Source: Collimonas pratensis (GTDB lineage: Bacteria > Pseudomonadota > Gammaproteobacteria > Burkholderiales > Burkholderiaceae_D). Taken from it: a DNA stretch of 64,000 nt. Within the stretch, counting starts at the first letter, position 1. Every line of letters begins with the position of its first letter. Location of the stretch: positions 4,898,001 to 4,962,000 of the forward strand of contig NZ_CP013234.1 of the NCBI RefSeq assembly GCF_001584185.1, given 5' to 3'. Shown piece after piece: positions 1 to 8,995 of this stretch. The notes beneath the pieces are model-generated. The model made no database searches. It saw nothing but the letters and a program-made list of their open reading frames with translations, and was not told the origin of the DNA. A program made the translations under genes and the position numbers.

Positions 1-2045
1 GTCTCGCGGTTCTGGTAAGACAATGCGGCCAGCTTGAAATTGAGCGGGCCGGAGCTCCACGGCAGGCGCACTGGCTGGTCGCGAGCAACGGTTGCGCCGT
101 CGCGTGTGATGCCTTCCACCAGCACATCCAGCCGCAACGGCGCGAACAGCGATTCCGGCCGCAGGATATGGGAGGCGCCGCCGCTGGTCGCTACCCATAT
201 CGAGCCGTCGCTGTCTTCATAAAAGGCGTTCAGGTTAGTGTCGTTCCATACCAGCCCGCTTTCCTGGTTGAAAAACCGCCATTGCTTGTGATTCCATACG
301 CCGATTCCGGCGTCCGTAGATACCCACAACCAGCCACGGCTGTCTTCGAGCAGCGCCCCCACCGACCGATCCCGCAGCAGCGACGGCGTAACCTCGCTGA
401 TGTCCACCGCCTCACCCTGGTCGACACCGCGCCAGACCTGCCCTGCGTCGCCCCCCAGCCACAGTATTTCGCTATGGGTGCAAGCCATGGCGCTAGGCTG
501 GAAAACCTGCGCCGCCGGCTTGATTCGTGGCTTACGCCATTGCACGCCGTCAAAACGCAGCAGCCCCTTGTCGGTGACAAACCACAGCACGCCGGCCCGG
601 CCCTGGCACCCCTGGGACGCGTTGATATCCCCAATGGAAGGAAACGCCGTTATTTTTACCGGAACCGGATTCGATTGCGGCTGCCTGATGCTGTAAATGC
701 CGATCTCGGTAGCAATCCAGAGTTGTCCCGACTGGTCGAAAAACATGCTGTTGATCGGTGGCAGTTCAGCAACCTTGACGTCAGCTTCAGCGCCGCGCCC
801 GCGGCGTACCAGGAGTCCTGAGAGCGAGCCGGCCCAGATATTGCCTTGGGCGTCTTCAATCGTGTTTCCCCACTGGTGGGAGGTGCCGCCATAGGTTGTT
901 GGAGTAACCGAAAAATACCCAGCCTGCTGCAATGTGGCGGCGCCGGAACGGGTGCCTACATGCAGCAAATCTTGCCGGTCGCGCAAGAACGACAGCACGA
1001 CATTGCTGGGCAGGCCTTGCCTGGTAGTCCAGTTCTCCCAGTTCGGATAACCTATCCAATGCACCAGCCCATGCCCCGTCGATCCGAGCCAGACGCCGCC
1101 GTCGCGATCAAACAGGATGGCGTTGATGCCGCCGCCGACTATCAGTCCGCTGGACTCGCCGAAGGATTCCCAGCGCTTGCCGTTCCAGCGCAGGATACCT
1201 TCGTCCTGCCGGCTGAACATCCTGCCGGCGGCGTCCGCCGCCAGGAACGGAACTCCGTGCGCTTTCTGCTGCTGGCTCTGGTCTGGCGAGCGGTCCTGGA
1301 AAAGACCGCCCTCCGACGCCAGCACAAAAACCTTGTGTTCACCGCGTACCCAGAGCTGTCCTTGTCTGTCGTGCAGGATAGCGCGCCAATTTTCGCCGGC
1401 GGGCAAACCGTTTTTCCTGCCCAGGACCTGCAGCTTTCCCTGGTCGTAATGGCACAGCGCGCGCGCGCATCCCATCCATAAGTCTCCGCGCGCGCCGACA
1501 TGGATGCTGAACAGGGTCTGCATCTCCGGATAGCGTGACAACTGCCCTGCCTCGAAAAATTCGCGTGCCTGCCAGGATTGGCCGTGGTCCGTCGATTGCA
1601 CCAGCCACAGCCGGTCTTTGCTGAGCATCAGCAGGCGATCCGGCCCGAGGGTGGCAAAGGTCTGTCCTTGGTAGAACGTGAACTGGACATGTTGAAATTG
1701 CATGACCACGAAACGCTGTCCCTGCCACAGGTACAAACCTTCGCTGGTGCCGACCCACAGCCGGCCGCTGCCGTCGACATGCAATGCGGTGATAAACGAA
1801 TCGGGCAAGCCTTGGCGCAGTTCAAAGCGCTGGAACCGTGCACCGTCGTAACGAAACAAACCGTTCTGGGTGCCAATCCACAAATAGCCGCCAGGCTCCT
1901 GCGCCAGCGCGGTGACAGCCATGTTTGTCAAACCATCTGACTGGCTGTAGTAACGCAGCGGCAGCTGCTGGCAAATTGCCGCCGGCAGCAGGAAACCCAG
2001 CCACAGCATTACGATCAGTCGACGACGCCAGCGCAAACGCATCAT
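1..2045 (-). CDS. Two-component beta-propeller sensor protein, N-terminal part (runs off the window)
   Basis: An open frame of 681 codons runs without a stop from a double ATG at 2045/2042 to the left window edge. Residues 1-25 are a signal peptide (Arg-rich start, hydrophobic core). Then come repeated blades with the reg_prop signature (hydrophobic-Trp-Ile/Val-Gly-Thr-x-x-Gly-Leu, e.g. YLWIGTQNGLFRYDG near residue 55, LWVGTSEGLYLW near 100, VWLGSTGHGLVHW near 340). The last residues (from about 630, ending LNFKLAALSYQNRE) match the start of a Y_Y_Y domain. This order is that of periplasmic sensor halves of hybrid or GGDEF-linked signalling proteins, which usually bind extracellular ligands such as oligosaccharides. 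The output domain (His kinase, GGDEF or LytTR) lies outside the window, so it cannot be named. Confidence 0.85.
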   Translation of the reverse strand, partial: MMRLRWRRRLIVMLWLGFLLPAAICQQLPLRYYSQSDGLTNMAVTALAQEPGGYLWIGTQNGLFRYDGARFQRFELRQGLPDSFITALHVDGSGRLWVGTSEGLYLWQGQRFVVMQFQHVQFTFYQGQTFATLGPDRLLMLSKDRLWLVQSTDHGQSWQAREFFEAGQLSRYPEMQTLFSIHVGARGDLWMGCARALCHYDQGKLQVLGRKNGLPAGENWRAILHDRQGQLWVRGEHKVFVLASEGGLFQDRSPDQSQQQKAHGVPFLAADAAGRMFSRQDEGILRWNGKRWESFGESSGLIVGGGINAILFDRDGGVWLGSTGHGLVHWIGYPNWENWTTRQGLPSNVVLSFLRDRQDLLHVGTRSGAATLQQAGYFSVTPTTYGGTSHQWGNTIEDAQGNIWAGSLSGLLVRRGRGAEADVKVAELPPINSMFFDQSGQLWIATEIGIYSIRQPQSNPVPVKITAFPSIGDINASQGCQGRAGVLWFVTDKGLLRFDGVQWRKPRIKPAAQVFQPSAMACTHSEILWLGGDAGQVWRGVDQGEAVDISEVTPSLLRDRSVGALLEDSRGWLWVSTDAGIGVWNHKQWRFFNQESGLVWNDTNLNAFYEDSDGSIWVATSGGASHILRPESLFAPLRLDVLVEGITRDGATVARDQPVRLPWSSGPLNFKLAALSYQNRE

Positions 2046-2215
2046 TCAGATTCCTATTGCCGTTTGAGGGCATAAACAAGGCTTTCCTGAGGATGCCTTT
2101 GCGACATGATATGGTAAAAAAACCTTTATAGGCATCCAATTGATACGTACCGCTCACACGCTCCACGGCAATCGGAACTAAAATCCAGTATCGTCCAGAA
2201 ACATGCCATTGGGCC

Positions 2216-2449
2216 TCAAAAAAAGCTCTTCAGTTCGGCAATAGAAAGATCGCTGGTTTCATGAAAGTGGATCAGTATGGATGCGCCGACCCGCAGCCGG
2301 CCACGGCGGATTTTACTGATGGCAGGCCGACTCACTTCCAGGCGCCGCGAAAGTGGAGCGTCGTTTTTTAGTCCCAGCTTGGCGATGACGGCATCCAACA
2401 TCTTGTTGGCATTTTTGATGTACTCATCCACGCCGCCTGCATTCCTCAT
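2216..2449 (-). CDS. Small helix-turn-helix DNA-binding protein (77 aa)
   Basis: A 77-residue protein whose central part (about residues 17-55: LDAVIAKLGLKNDAPLSRRL followed by EVSRPAISKIRRGRLRVGAS) looks like an XRE/Cro-type helix-turn-helix: a short helix, a turn, then a recognition helix with Ser-Arg-Pro-Ala-Ile-Ser-Lys-Ile. It has no other domain, so it is probably a stand-alone regulator. The next gene upstream on the same strand is the broken QueC-like chimera; the reg_prop sensor starts 171 nt downstream. Nothing shows its target. Family membership is inferred from the motif only. Confidence 0.6.
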   Translation of the reverse strand: MRNAGGVDEYIKNANKMLDAVIAKLGLKNDAPLSRRLEVSRPAISKIRRGRLRVGASILIHFHETSDLSIAELKSFF

Positions 2450-2738
2450 TGCTTGCCTTCGGTTGTTAACATGAAATCAACTGTATTTCCAAAAATCTAA
2501 TCTTGTTTTTATATTCCCTCAGCAGAAATGTTAATCAATCCGAAGGACAGCAGGCATCACGAAATCATGATTTTCAGGTCGGCATGCGAGAAATCGGCGT
2601 CGAAAATTCCTTACGCCGCGTCAATTAGCCGACAACAGAACGACATACCATCCGGCATTGTCAATCTTTTTGTCGTAGCTTGTTCATCAGACTGATGACA
2701 CGCGAAAAGCATACTCCGGTAACGGTGCATCCGTAATC

Positions 2739-2780
2739 CAACCTGGTGACCCAAGCTGTAACGCTTGGGTCACCAGGTTG
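2739..2780. repeat. Perfect 18-bp inverted repeat with 6-nt loop
   Basis: Arms at 2739-2756 (CAACCTGGTGACCCAAGC) and 2763-2780 are perfectly complementary around TGTAAC. A second, shorter hairpin (CGATGGC/GCCATCG, 2785-2803) touches the stop codon of the chimeric pseudogene at 2804. No T-run follows on either strand, so it is not a textbook intrinsic terminator, although it sits where one for the minus-strand gene would be. The rest of 2450-2738 shows no gene or other feature. Confidence 0.7.
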
Positions 2781-2803
2781 TCGCCGATGGCGCACTGCCA
2801 TCG

Positions 2804-3785
2804 TTATCGCAGAGTGGCGCCGCCTTGCGTGAAATACTGACTCAGGAGACGGGCAAATTGTCCGCCGTCAGTATTGATCGTGGTTTGGAAGGCTCCCCCT
2901 GCTCTGAAGACGATTGCGAAGGTATGGATATCGCCATATTCCTGTGGGTTGCGTAGCATGTAGTCGACACGATTGTAGCGATAGTGTTGATTAGTGCAGC
3001 CAGTCGTGGCGGACGGCACGCTCATCGGCGTCTGCCACCATAGGATCGGGAGTCCATTGCTCAGCACGGCGCGATAGTCCGAGATCGCGCTCTGCGATTG
3101 GTGGAAATTCGGTGTAGCGATATTGTTTTCGTCCCAATAGAACGACCCGGTTCGTCCTGCGCATTCCGCTGGAGGCGATGCGACTTCCATGCAGCCGGCG
3201 TCCCGATCGCTCGTCTGGGCAACGATGAAATCCGCCTGATGTGCTCCAACCGCTTTCATTTCGGCGCCAATCTCAGCCGGGGAGCCAGACCAGAACGAGG
3301 GCGGGAATCCGTCCGACAGCAGCGCCCGATCGGCTATCCTTACCAGTTCGCCAGTCGACATCTCGATCGCTGGTGCCTCAACTTGCATCGCCCCGTCCTG
3401 TTCAATGAGCAGCTTGCAGATTGACGCAACGAAATTCGGTGTGCCATCGAGATGTATGCCATCCGACTTCACTGTCTCAATCCAAAGATGGGTAACATTC
3501 AGCGAGATCGCCTTCATTGCGGCCAAGGTGATCAGAAGTTGGTTGTGGTAGGGCCACCAATCGCTAGCTGGGGCGTTGACGTTGGCATTATTTCGCGCCA
3601 TATCACCAGAACCCAGCGCACGGCAGTCCAGGTCAATAACTATGTGCTCAATGTTCAGTTCTGCGCAAACCGTCTGCGATGCCAGAATCTCGGCCTTGGC
3701 TGCCAACTGGCCATAGTTAATGGTAATGGCTAGGTCGGGGCGCTTCCACCACGCTATCGAAAGCGAATCCACCAAATCCTGACAT
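2804..3785 (-). pseudogene. Chimeric pseudogene: QueC-like N-terminal half joined in frame to the C-terminal end of an unrelated protein
   Basis: The open frame reads 323 residues from a TTG at 3775. Residues 1-150 or so resemble QueC-type ATP-dependent 7-cyano-7-deazaguanine synthases (DLAITINYGQ, CRALGSGDMA, WWPYHNQLLITLAAM, TVKSDG, VEAPAIEMSTGELVR). The P-loop SGGxDS is damaged. A better start, ATG at 3785 with a GGAGG ribosome site, is out of frame by one base; removing one T from the run at 3774-3776 would give MSGLVDS-LSIAWW. The Zn-binding Cys-rich C-terminal part of QueC is absent. From about residue 152 the protein instead continues with sequence like the C-terminal end of a secreted hydrolase-like protein (SFYWDENNIATPNFHQ, GLPILWWQTPM, FRAGGAFQTTINTDGGQF). 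The join lies near 3325-3340. Both halves look like remnants; a working product is unlikely. Confidence 0.75.
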
Positions 3786-4031
3786 CTGCTGCCTCCATTT
3801 AAACTTGTATTGAGGTAATTGATAGAGTATTAACTTGGAAACTTCAAGTGTCAATGAATTCAAAGCCGAAAAAATATTCCGTTGGGCAACGTATGCCAGC
3901 AGCGTAAATTGCCCAGTTCTATCGCCGATAGTAAAGTTCAGAGGTCAGTATAGGTTTGTGAACGATCAGTAGTGAATGAGACAAATCTATCTATTCGAAG
4001 CATTTTAATTCATTAATTAACGAGACAATTT

Positions 4032-4074
4032 CGCATCAAAGCGGCCCTAGTGCTGATGCGGTTTTTTTGTTTTA
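4032..4074 (+). terminator. Intrinsic terminator-like hairpin in a 370-bp AT-rich gap
   Basis: Stem CGCATCA (4032-4038) pairs with TGATGCG (4054-4060), followed by GTTTTTTTGTTTT. The T-run is on the plus strand, yet no plus-strand gene precedes it. It may be left over from a lost gene. The remainder of 3786-4154 is AT-rich and shows no convincing gene. Confidence 0.5.
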
Positions 4075-4154
4075 TACCGTCTTTCATTATCTATTTACAT
4101 CTCTCCCCTTATCGACGCCTTGTTGGCAGAAAACACAAACCATCGCCCACATGC

Positions 4155-5579
4155 TTACTTTGTGGAAGTCAACTGCGCCAAATAACGCAGGCCGGTGATG
4201 CTGGGAAAGAAGCAGTAGACGCCGCCGCGCGTGGTAATCGTGCGGGGAAAGTCTTTCATCACCTTGTTGTTGGAACCGCGCGGGCCTACCTCGGCCAGGG
4301 TGAACGAACTGTTCGCCGGATCATTTACGCCCAGGAACACGTCCTCGCCGCTGATGTTATTGACCGCGTTGCCGTCATTTGAGCCGCCCGGCCCGGTGGC
4401 CGCTTTCACGAACAGGTATGTCAGATTCCATTCGCTGGTGAGAAATTCGAACTGGTTGTGGATGCTGGCGTTGATAAAGTAGCCGGTCAGGCCGCGCTGC
4501 GTGTCGACGGGTTGCAGTGGATCGTAAGACGGCCCGTAGGGCATGGCGCGCCGTACAATCCGATGGTGGGTGCTGTCGGTTCCGTTCACTGCGCCGTTAC
4601 GCGGGTTGTTGCGGCGGATATGCGAACCTATCGGGCAAATCAGGCCCAGGGTATCATCGCTCGGCGCTACACCGGTGACGTAGTTGAAATTGTTCAATTT
4701 CGATGGCGGCAGGAGTTCGCCCGGCGCGTCTGGCGTCAGCTCCAGAGGGTTGCCGTTGCGCCAGCGCCCGCATATCTTGGCAGCCAGCATTTCCGTGTCA
4801 AGTCCGGTTTCCTCGGCATGATTGACGAGCATGGCATCGAACCCGGCGACGTCCTGCTCCAGGATGCGAAACGCCGCGTAGCTGCTGTTGATTGACAACT
4901 CGGGCGGCGATACCTTGTAGACGCCTCCGAGTTCGTTCTGGTAGCCAAGCAGAAATTCTCCGGTCTTGACCGCCGGCTGATCGTCTGGCGCCTCGCGCTT
5001 GGTCGCCGGGGCGCCAATCACGGTCGGCTGGGCAATGCTGTCGCGATAACCGAAATGGACTTTGTTGTCTGGTAGAGCCTGCGCATCCTGCACGCACAGC
5101 TCAGCCATGCAGCCTCTAAATGCGGCGCGCAACTTGGCTGATACCGATTCCAATACCGACGCAGATTCCGTTACCCACAAGCTCAACAGTATGTGCACCT
5201 TGGCGCCGTCCTGCAATCCGCTTATCCAATTTTGCGGCGCACTGGGGCCGACGTCGCCGACTGCCTGTGCGCTGACCGAACTAGTCGCGCCAAGCTGGAA
5301 GGACGCATCAAATGTGGCGAGTTGCTCGGTGTTGAGGCCGAGTTTGGCTAGACCTGGGCAGGTGAAGCTGATGTTGAGAAAGCACGGCGGCTTGGGCTGG
5401 ATGTGTCTGGCCGTGGTTATTTTTGGCAGGCCGCCGCTGCCGTCCACGAGCGCGCCTATCAATTTCCCGGCGGCCTGCGGATTCGTGATGGACAGGATGA
5501 AATGGCGCGCCAGATCGACGCGATAGCCGCGCAGGATGGTGCCTTGTACGTCGTCGTAATCGATTACAGGATCGGCCAT
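4155..5579 (-). CDS. DyP-type heme peroxidase
   Basis: A 474-residue dye-decolorizing peroxidase that oxidises substrates with H2O2 through heme. The N-terminal VQGTILRGYR (11-20) is typical of the larger DyP class. The conserved GXXDG motif appears as G177-Y-R-D180-S181, with Ser in place of the last Gly; the catalytic Asp is kept. The proximal heme ligand is H320 in CPIGSHIRRNNPR, and the distal Arg region is RRAMPYG (343-349). No signal peptide is visible, so it should be cytoplasmic unless carried by a partner. The start ATG has GGGAG about nine bases before it. It follows a 150-residue companion gene 100 nt upstream, very likely in one operon. No encapsulin gene is nearby. Confidence 0.9.
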   Translation of the reverse strand: MADPVIDYDDVQGTILRGYRVDLARHFILSITNPQAAGKLIGALVDGSGGLPKITTARHIQPKPPCFLNISFTCPGLAKLGLNTEQLATFDASFQLGATSSVSAQAVGDVGPSAPQNWISGLQDGAKVHILLSLWVTESASVLESVSAKLRAAFRGCMAELCVQDAQALPDNKVHFGYRDSIAQPTVIGAPATKREAPDDQPAVKTGEFLLGYQNELGGVYKVSPPELSINSSYAAFRILEQDVAGFDAMLVNHAEETGLDTEMLAAKICGRWRNGNPLELTPDAPGELLPPSKLNNFNYVTGVAPSDDTLGLICPIGSHIRRNNPRNGAVNGTDSTHHRIVRRAMPYGPSYDPLQPVDTQRGLTGYFINASIHNQFEFLTSEWNLTYLFVKAATGPGGSNDGNAVNNISGEDVFLGVNDPANSSFTLAEVGPRGSNNKVMKDFPRTITTRGGVYCFFPSITGLRYLAQLTSTK

Positions 5580-5678
5580 GCTATCGCTCCCGGCGTTGAA
5601 GTCAGGTTGGGTGACGCATGAGAACGGCCGTCAGGCCGGATCTCATCTCTCATGCGACCAGTATGGAAATGGCAAAAA

Positions 5679-6128
5679 TCAGAAGGCGGCGAGGATCTGT
5701 TGTACGGTTTGCGGATAAGCGGAATACAGCGAGACATTTGGCGCGTGTTGCGAAGCATCGTTGGCGGCAATGAAAGCCTGGAATGCGGCGACATTATTGG
5801 CGACCGGGATCAGCGCGGCGCCGCCGACGACAAATGACAGCAGTTGATCGAACACGGGACCCAGTTGGGCGACGAAATCGCTGATATAGGCATTGAAATT
5901 GCCGTCGTACTCGGTGACGACGCCGATCAGCAAGGAGTTGGAGGGCGCACTGGTGGGCTGCAGATTGGCTTGAGAGCGATCCAGCAGCAGAAAGCGGGCA
6001 AAGTGGACGGTACCGATGCCGTTGAGGGCGGCGTCGATTTTTTTACTATTGCCTTCCAGGGCGGCGGCAATCGTCACCAGGCTGGTTCCCGGGATGACGG
6101 GCATCATCAGTGTAAGTGGGCTGGTCAT
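5679..6128 (-). CDS. Small companion protein of the DyP peroxidase, unknown function
   Basis: The start is set at the ATG at 6128, which has AAAGGA eight bases before it; an upstream ATG at 6164 lacks such a site. The product has 149 residues. It opens with MTSPLTLMMPVIPGTS, carries GTVHFARFLLLD (about 39-50) and LLIGVVTEYDGNFNAYISDFV (about 67-87), a pattern like one half of a ferredoxin-like alpha+beta fold as used in dimeric alpha/beta-barrel proteins and DyP peroxidases. It precedes the DyP gene by 100 nt on the same strand, so it is probably co-transcribed and works with the peroxidase. No catalytic residues can be named. I know no named family for it. Confidence 0.7.
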   Translation of the reverse strand: MTSPLTLMMPVIPGTSLVTIAAALEGNSKKIDAALNGIGTVHFARFLLLDRSQANLQPTSAPSNSLLIGVVTEYDGNFNAYISDFVAQLGPVFDQLLSFVVGGAALIPVANNVAAFQAFIAANDASQHAPNVSLYSAYPQTVQQILAAF

Positions 6129-6867
6129 GTGAATTCCTTTTTCAGTTGTGAGTGGGAATAGCAACGAGGGTGCGCCAAAAAAACAAAAAAATGATGTGCA
6201 GCTGAAACAACAAAACGGCAGAGCGGCGACCAGTGTTTTCAGAGCCGTTGTCGATTTGCGGACGCCGTTGATGCCTCAAGTGACTGCGTTGAAATCGTCG
6301 ACGGTGAGCGAAGGTAGCATGCATTGGACATGCATCTCAACCTGTCAACAGTGAGAGTGGACAACTGGAAAATACATTGAATAAATCAAACTGCACGACA
6401 GCCGCCGAGGTTTCATAGGAACTTGATCCTTGCACTAGGGCCTGTTACCCGGATGCCAGCGAGACCGATGTGCCGATCGTAGCGAGACAACGCACCGAGC
6501 GGCGGGCCAATGCCTGGGCGATCGCGAAGTGCTTGAAGCAGCTATCAAAGCCAACTTGTGGAGGAGCGTCGCAGCAACCCCGCGGTCTATAGAGTCGCCT
6601 CCTACGGCGTTATCTGATTCTGAGAAGCCTATCGAGGCAAGTAGATGAACGCTCTATCAGGGAACACGTTCGCTCCGACTATGCGGTCAACGTGTTGTCA
6701 GCGGAAATGAACGACAGGGGCAACAGCGTGGTCAATTCCCTGGTTTTGTAACCGCCGTTAAAATCGACCGTTGCTTCTCAAGGGATTGGAATCAAGCCAT
6801 TCATATATTTACCCATGAATGCGCTCACGTAGACGTAACGCAAGCGTATCGTAGCAACTCTTGTTGG
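6129..6867. other. Gene-poor stretch at the left edge of the accessory island
   Basis: No complete gene is seen. One plus-strand frame at about 6508-6648 reads GDREVLEAAIKANLWRSV and stops at a TGA, with no good start; it may be the tail of a lost gene but matches no family I can name. Base composition and codon use differ from the DyP operon next to it. Confidence 0.4.
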
Positions 6868-7251
6868 CTATCGAAAAGCACAGCGATTCGCCATAGCATC
6901 ATAAAGCGCATGATGTTCAGGAAGCCATTTTTCCTTGTAATAGTCACAGCGAAGCAACTCGTCAATATTATTACCAACGAACGTCTGCCGATACCACTTC
7001 GGCACCTGATATTCCAAAGCATTGATCAATAGATCCCAATCGGTCTGGGAATCAACACAGAGTTCGATGTGGTCCCATTGAGCTCTAACAAGCTCTAGCC
7101 AGGTTCGCAATTTGACGGGCAAATCGTCCTTGGAACATATCGCGTGTGGAAAACGCCCGAGTAGTAGGATAGCGGGAGCGCAATTTCTGCTCAACGGGCG
7201 GGGTGTCGAAGTCGTTTGACCTGGTATCTGCGACTCTCGCGTCTCAAGCAT
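6868..7251 (-). pseudogene. C-terminal remnant of a DEDDh-type 3'-5' exonuclease-like protein
   Basis: The 127-residue frame ends PEHHALYDAMANRCAFR. H113-x4-D118 matches the Exo III motif (H-x4-D) of DEDDh exonucleases, and SQTDWDLL (68-75) could be the Exo II region. The Exo I motif (D-x-E) that should lie near the N-terminus is missing; the first 30 residues look like unrelated sequence. It is therefore read as a truncated gene. Family assignment is an inference from the two motifs. Confidence 0.5.
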
Positions 7252-7327
7252 CTACCCGATCATCCGTTCGCGCCAGCTGCCGCCAGATGAGACTGTCGCG
7301 CTCCACACGAAACGGCATAGAGCCAAC

Positions 7328-7388
7328 CTCGTTTCAGGACTCACCACTTCGCGTTCAACCGTTCAGGCACCCCTGAGCTCCATAGACT
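7328..7388 (+). promoter_or_regulatory. Candidate hrpII/PIP-type promoter (one mismatch) before the ART effector
   Basis: CTCG (7328-7331), 16 bases, TTCG (7348-7351), then 31 bases and TAGACT (7383-7388). This fits the TTCG-N16-TTCG-N30/32-YANNNT pattern of HrpB/HrpX-controlled promoters with one mismatch in the first half-site. The box ends 69 nt before the start codon at 7421. Confidence 0.55.
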
Positions 7389-7420
7389 TCTCGTGGTTCA
7401 AGACAAAACGAGGAACCACC

Positions 7421-8305
7421 ATGGGATGCATTTCTTCCAAGCCACTGACGTCGCAAGAAAATTACTACGCCGACCGGTCAAACGCCACGCCGAATCCGCG
7501 AGAGTCCGGCCAGTCCCGCTCTGCCGCGGACCGCACACCGTCCGTTCCTCATGGCCTCCTTGCGCGAACGTCCCAGTCGAATCAGGCAGGCAACCTGGCA
7601 GGCCGGGCCGGCCTGGACCTGCTCCGATCGCTCTCCGGCAATTCGCTCGAGCGCGAAAAGCAGGCACTGATTTCCCGGGTTGAAAGCGAGGGGGCCAATT
7701 TCCGAATCACACCCGAGGAGCGCGCGGACTTCAAATCAGCGTGGTTGTCCATGCACAGCCGAGACTACCCAAGCCCCGAGGCATCGTGGACGCGATCTAC
7801 CGAGTACATGGATTCCCTTAAAAGGGATCATCCGGAACTGCAGAACATGCACGCTGCAGAGTTGCTCGCAATTCGTGAATGGACCGGCGATGACTACAAG
7901 ACTCTGCGCGACGTTTTCGAACACGGGAGCGTCGTCACAGCGGAGGCGCTCGCGTGGGCCAAAGCACTCATTTCCGCATTGCATTCTCTGCCCGGCAGCT
8001 ACAACCATCACGGAACGGTTTATACCGGCAGAAACGAAACGCAGGATTGGGCCCGATCCAACTGCCGGGCCGGCCAAAGGACCGTCAACAGACGATTCTT
8101 CTCCAGTTCTGCGGCCAACTTCGGTGCTTTCGACTTCCCCGTGAGCTTCCAGACCAAATCAAGGAACGGCAAGAGGATCAGTTTGTTTTCGTATCAGAGG
8201 AGCGAGGCTGAAGTTCTGTTTCCTCCTGGGACGAAGTTCCAGGTGAGCGAGGTCGTTCATCGCCCCGATGGACGCAGCGTAGTCCACCAACGTGAAGTGG
8301 GTTGA
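7421..8305 (+). CDS. Putative type III effector, Arg-specific ADP-ribosyltransferase with N-myristoylation-type start
   Basis: A 294-residue protein starting MGCISSK, the MGCxxS pattern used by eukaryotic N-myristoyltransferase with Cys3 as a possible palmitoylation site. About 100 polar, Ser/Arg-rich residues follow. The C-terminal half holds the R-S-E ADP-ribosyltransferase signature: Arg204 in TVYTGR, the STS-like strand S228-S230 in RFFSSSAANFG, and E262-A-E264 in SEAEVLFPPGTKF. Residues 145-190 form the preceding helical part. HopO1, XopAI and similar plant-associated effectors combine these parts; the host target cannot be read. The start has a purine-rich site (AACGAGG). A TTCG-N16-type box lies upstream, and IS110 pieces follow at 8367-8689. 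No signal peptide, so Sec export is unlikely. Confidence 0.75.
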   Translation: MGCISSKPLTSQENYYADRSNATPNPRESGQSRSAADRTPSVPHGLLARTSQSNQAGNLAGRAGLDLLRSLSGNSLEREKQALISRVESEGANFRITPEERADFKSAWLSMHSRDYPSPEASWTRSTEYMDSLKRDHPELQNMHAAELLAIREWTGDDYKTLRDVFEHGSVVTAEALAWAKALISALHSLPGSYNHHGTVYTGRNETQDWARSNCRAGQRTVNRRFFSSSAANFGAFDFPVSFQTKSRNGKRISLFSYQRSEAEVLFPPGTKFQVSEVVHRPDGRSVVHQREVG

Positions 8306-8366
8306 GTGTCCGCCCTGGCTCCGCAATCTAGTGTAGTGGGCCCAGGGTAAGCAACTGTGTTCCAGG

Positions 8367-8465
8367 TCAAGCGGTTTCTGAGGACTCGAGATGCTTTGCG
8401 GCGTCCCAGGTTACTTGATCCCGGAGCATCGCGTTGAGGATGGATAACAGCTTGCGTTGCACGCG
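8367..8465 (-). mobile_element. IS110-family transposase, C-terminal remnant
   Basis: The minus strand reads RVQRKLLSILNAMLRDQ, then VTWDAAKHLESSETA and TGA (stop at 8369-8367). This is the usual C-terminal tail of IS110/IS1111 transposases. The frame is closed by a TGA just upstream, so only about 32 codons survive. It is inverted relative to the IS110 left-end copy starting at 8536. Confidence 0.7.
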
Positions 8466-8535
8466 TCAAGTGTAGTGTTTCTGACCCTTTCACAGCCCAG
8501 CGCTCTTCCCTCGTGAGCACGTCCTGAGCGCGGAT

Positions 8536-8689
8536 TGTTGATTTACTGAGATGGACCCGACACCACCAATTAGATCAAACTAGCGTTTCATCCAATTTAC
8601 GTGTGGAGGTCTGTCATGGATATCGACATTCTGGGAATTGATTTGGCCAAACGGGTGTTCCAGTTGCACGGCGCCGATCGTCGCGGCTA
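8536..8689 (+). mobile_element. IS110-family left end, truncated copy 1
   Basis: Nearly identical over 154 bp to the left end at 13718-13875: it starts TTGTTGATTTACTGAGATGG, carries the ribosome site and the first codons (MDIDILGIDLAKRVFQLHGA) of the transposase, and breaks off at CGCGGCTA, where the other copy continues. The following sequence (8690-8995) is unrelated; it holds no gene I can support. Confidence 0.8.
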
Positions 8690-8995
8690 GCGCAGGGAGC
8701 CTTGGTCCGAATGGTGTAGTACAGCTCGAGGACGTCCCCTGCGAAAGACGGCCATCCGCATTCAGCTTTGAAGTGGAAATCGCTCGCATGTTCAGGAGGA
8801 AGTTGGGGCGTCAGACTCAGGTAAATGACGCAATTTAGGCGCTAACCTGTGTCTGGTTATGCAGGGGCAAGATCACCATAAAACTGCCCATGTTTTCCGC
8901 GTAATGAGCGAAATATGTTGCTGCTGACTGGACGTTGATCTGGGACGGAGAAAAATAAAATTAGATTACATTGTTGTCGCTCAGAAAATGGATTG

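Noticed and set aside
4155..6128. DyP operon as an encapsulin cargo locus
   Set aside because: No encapsulin shell gene is in the window and the peroxidase lacks a recognisable C-terminal targeting tail.
7680..8144. A 154-codon frame inside the ART effector gene
   Set aside because: Shadow frame; the main frame has the R-S-E motifs and the lipidation start.
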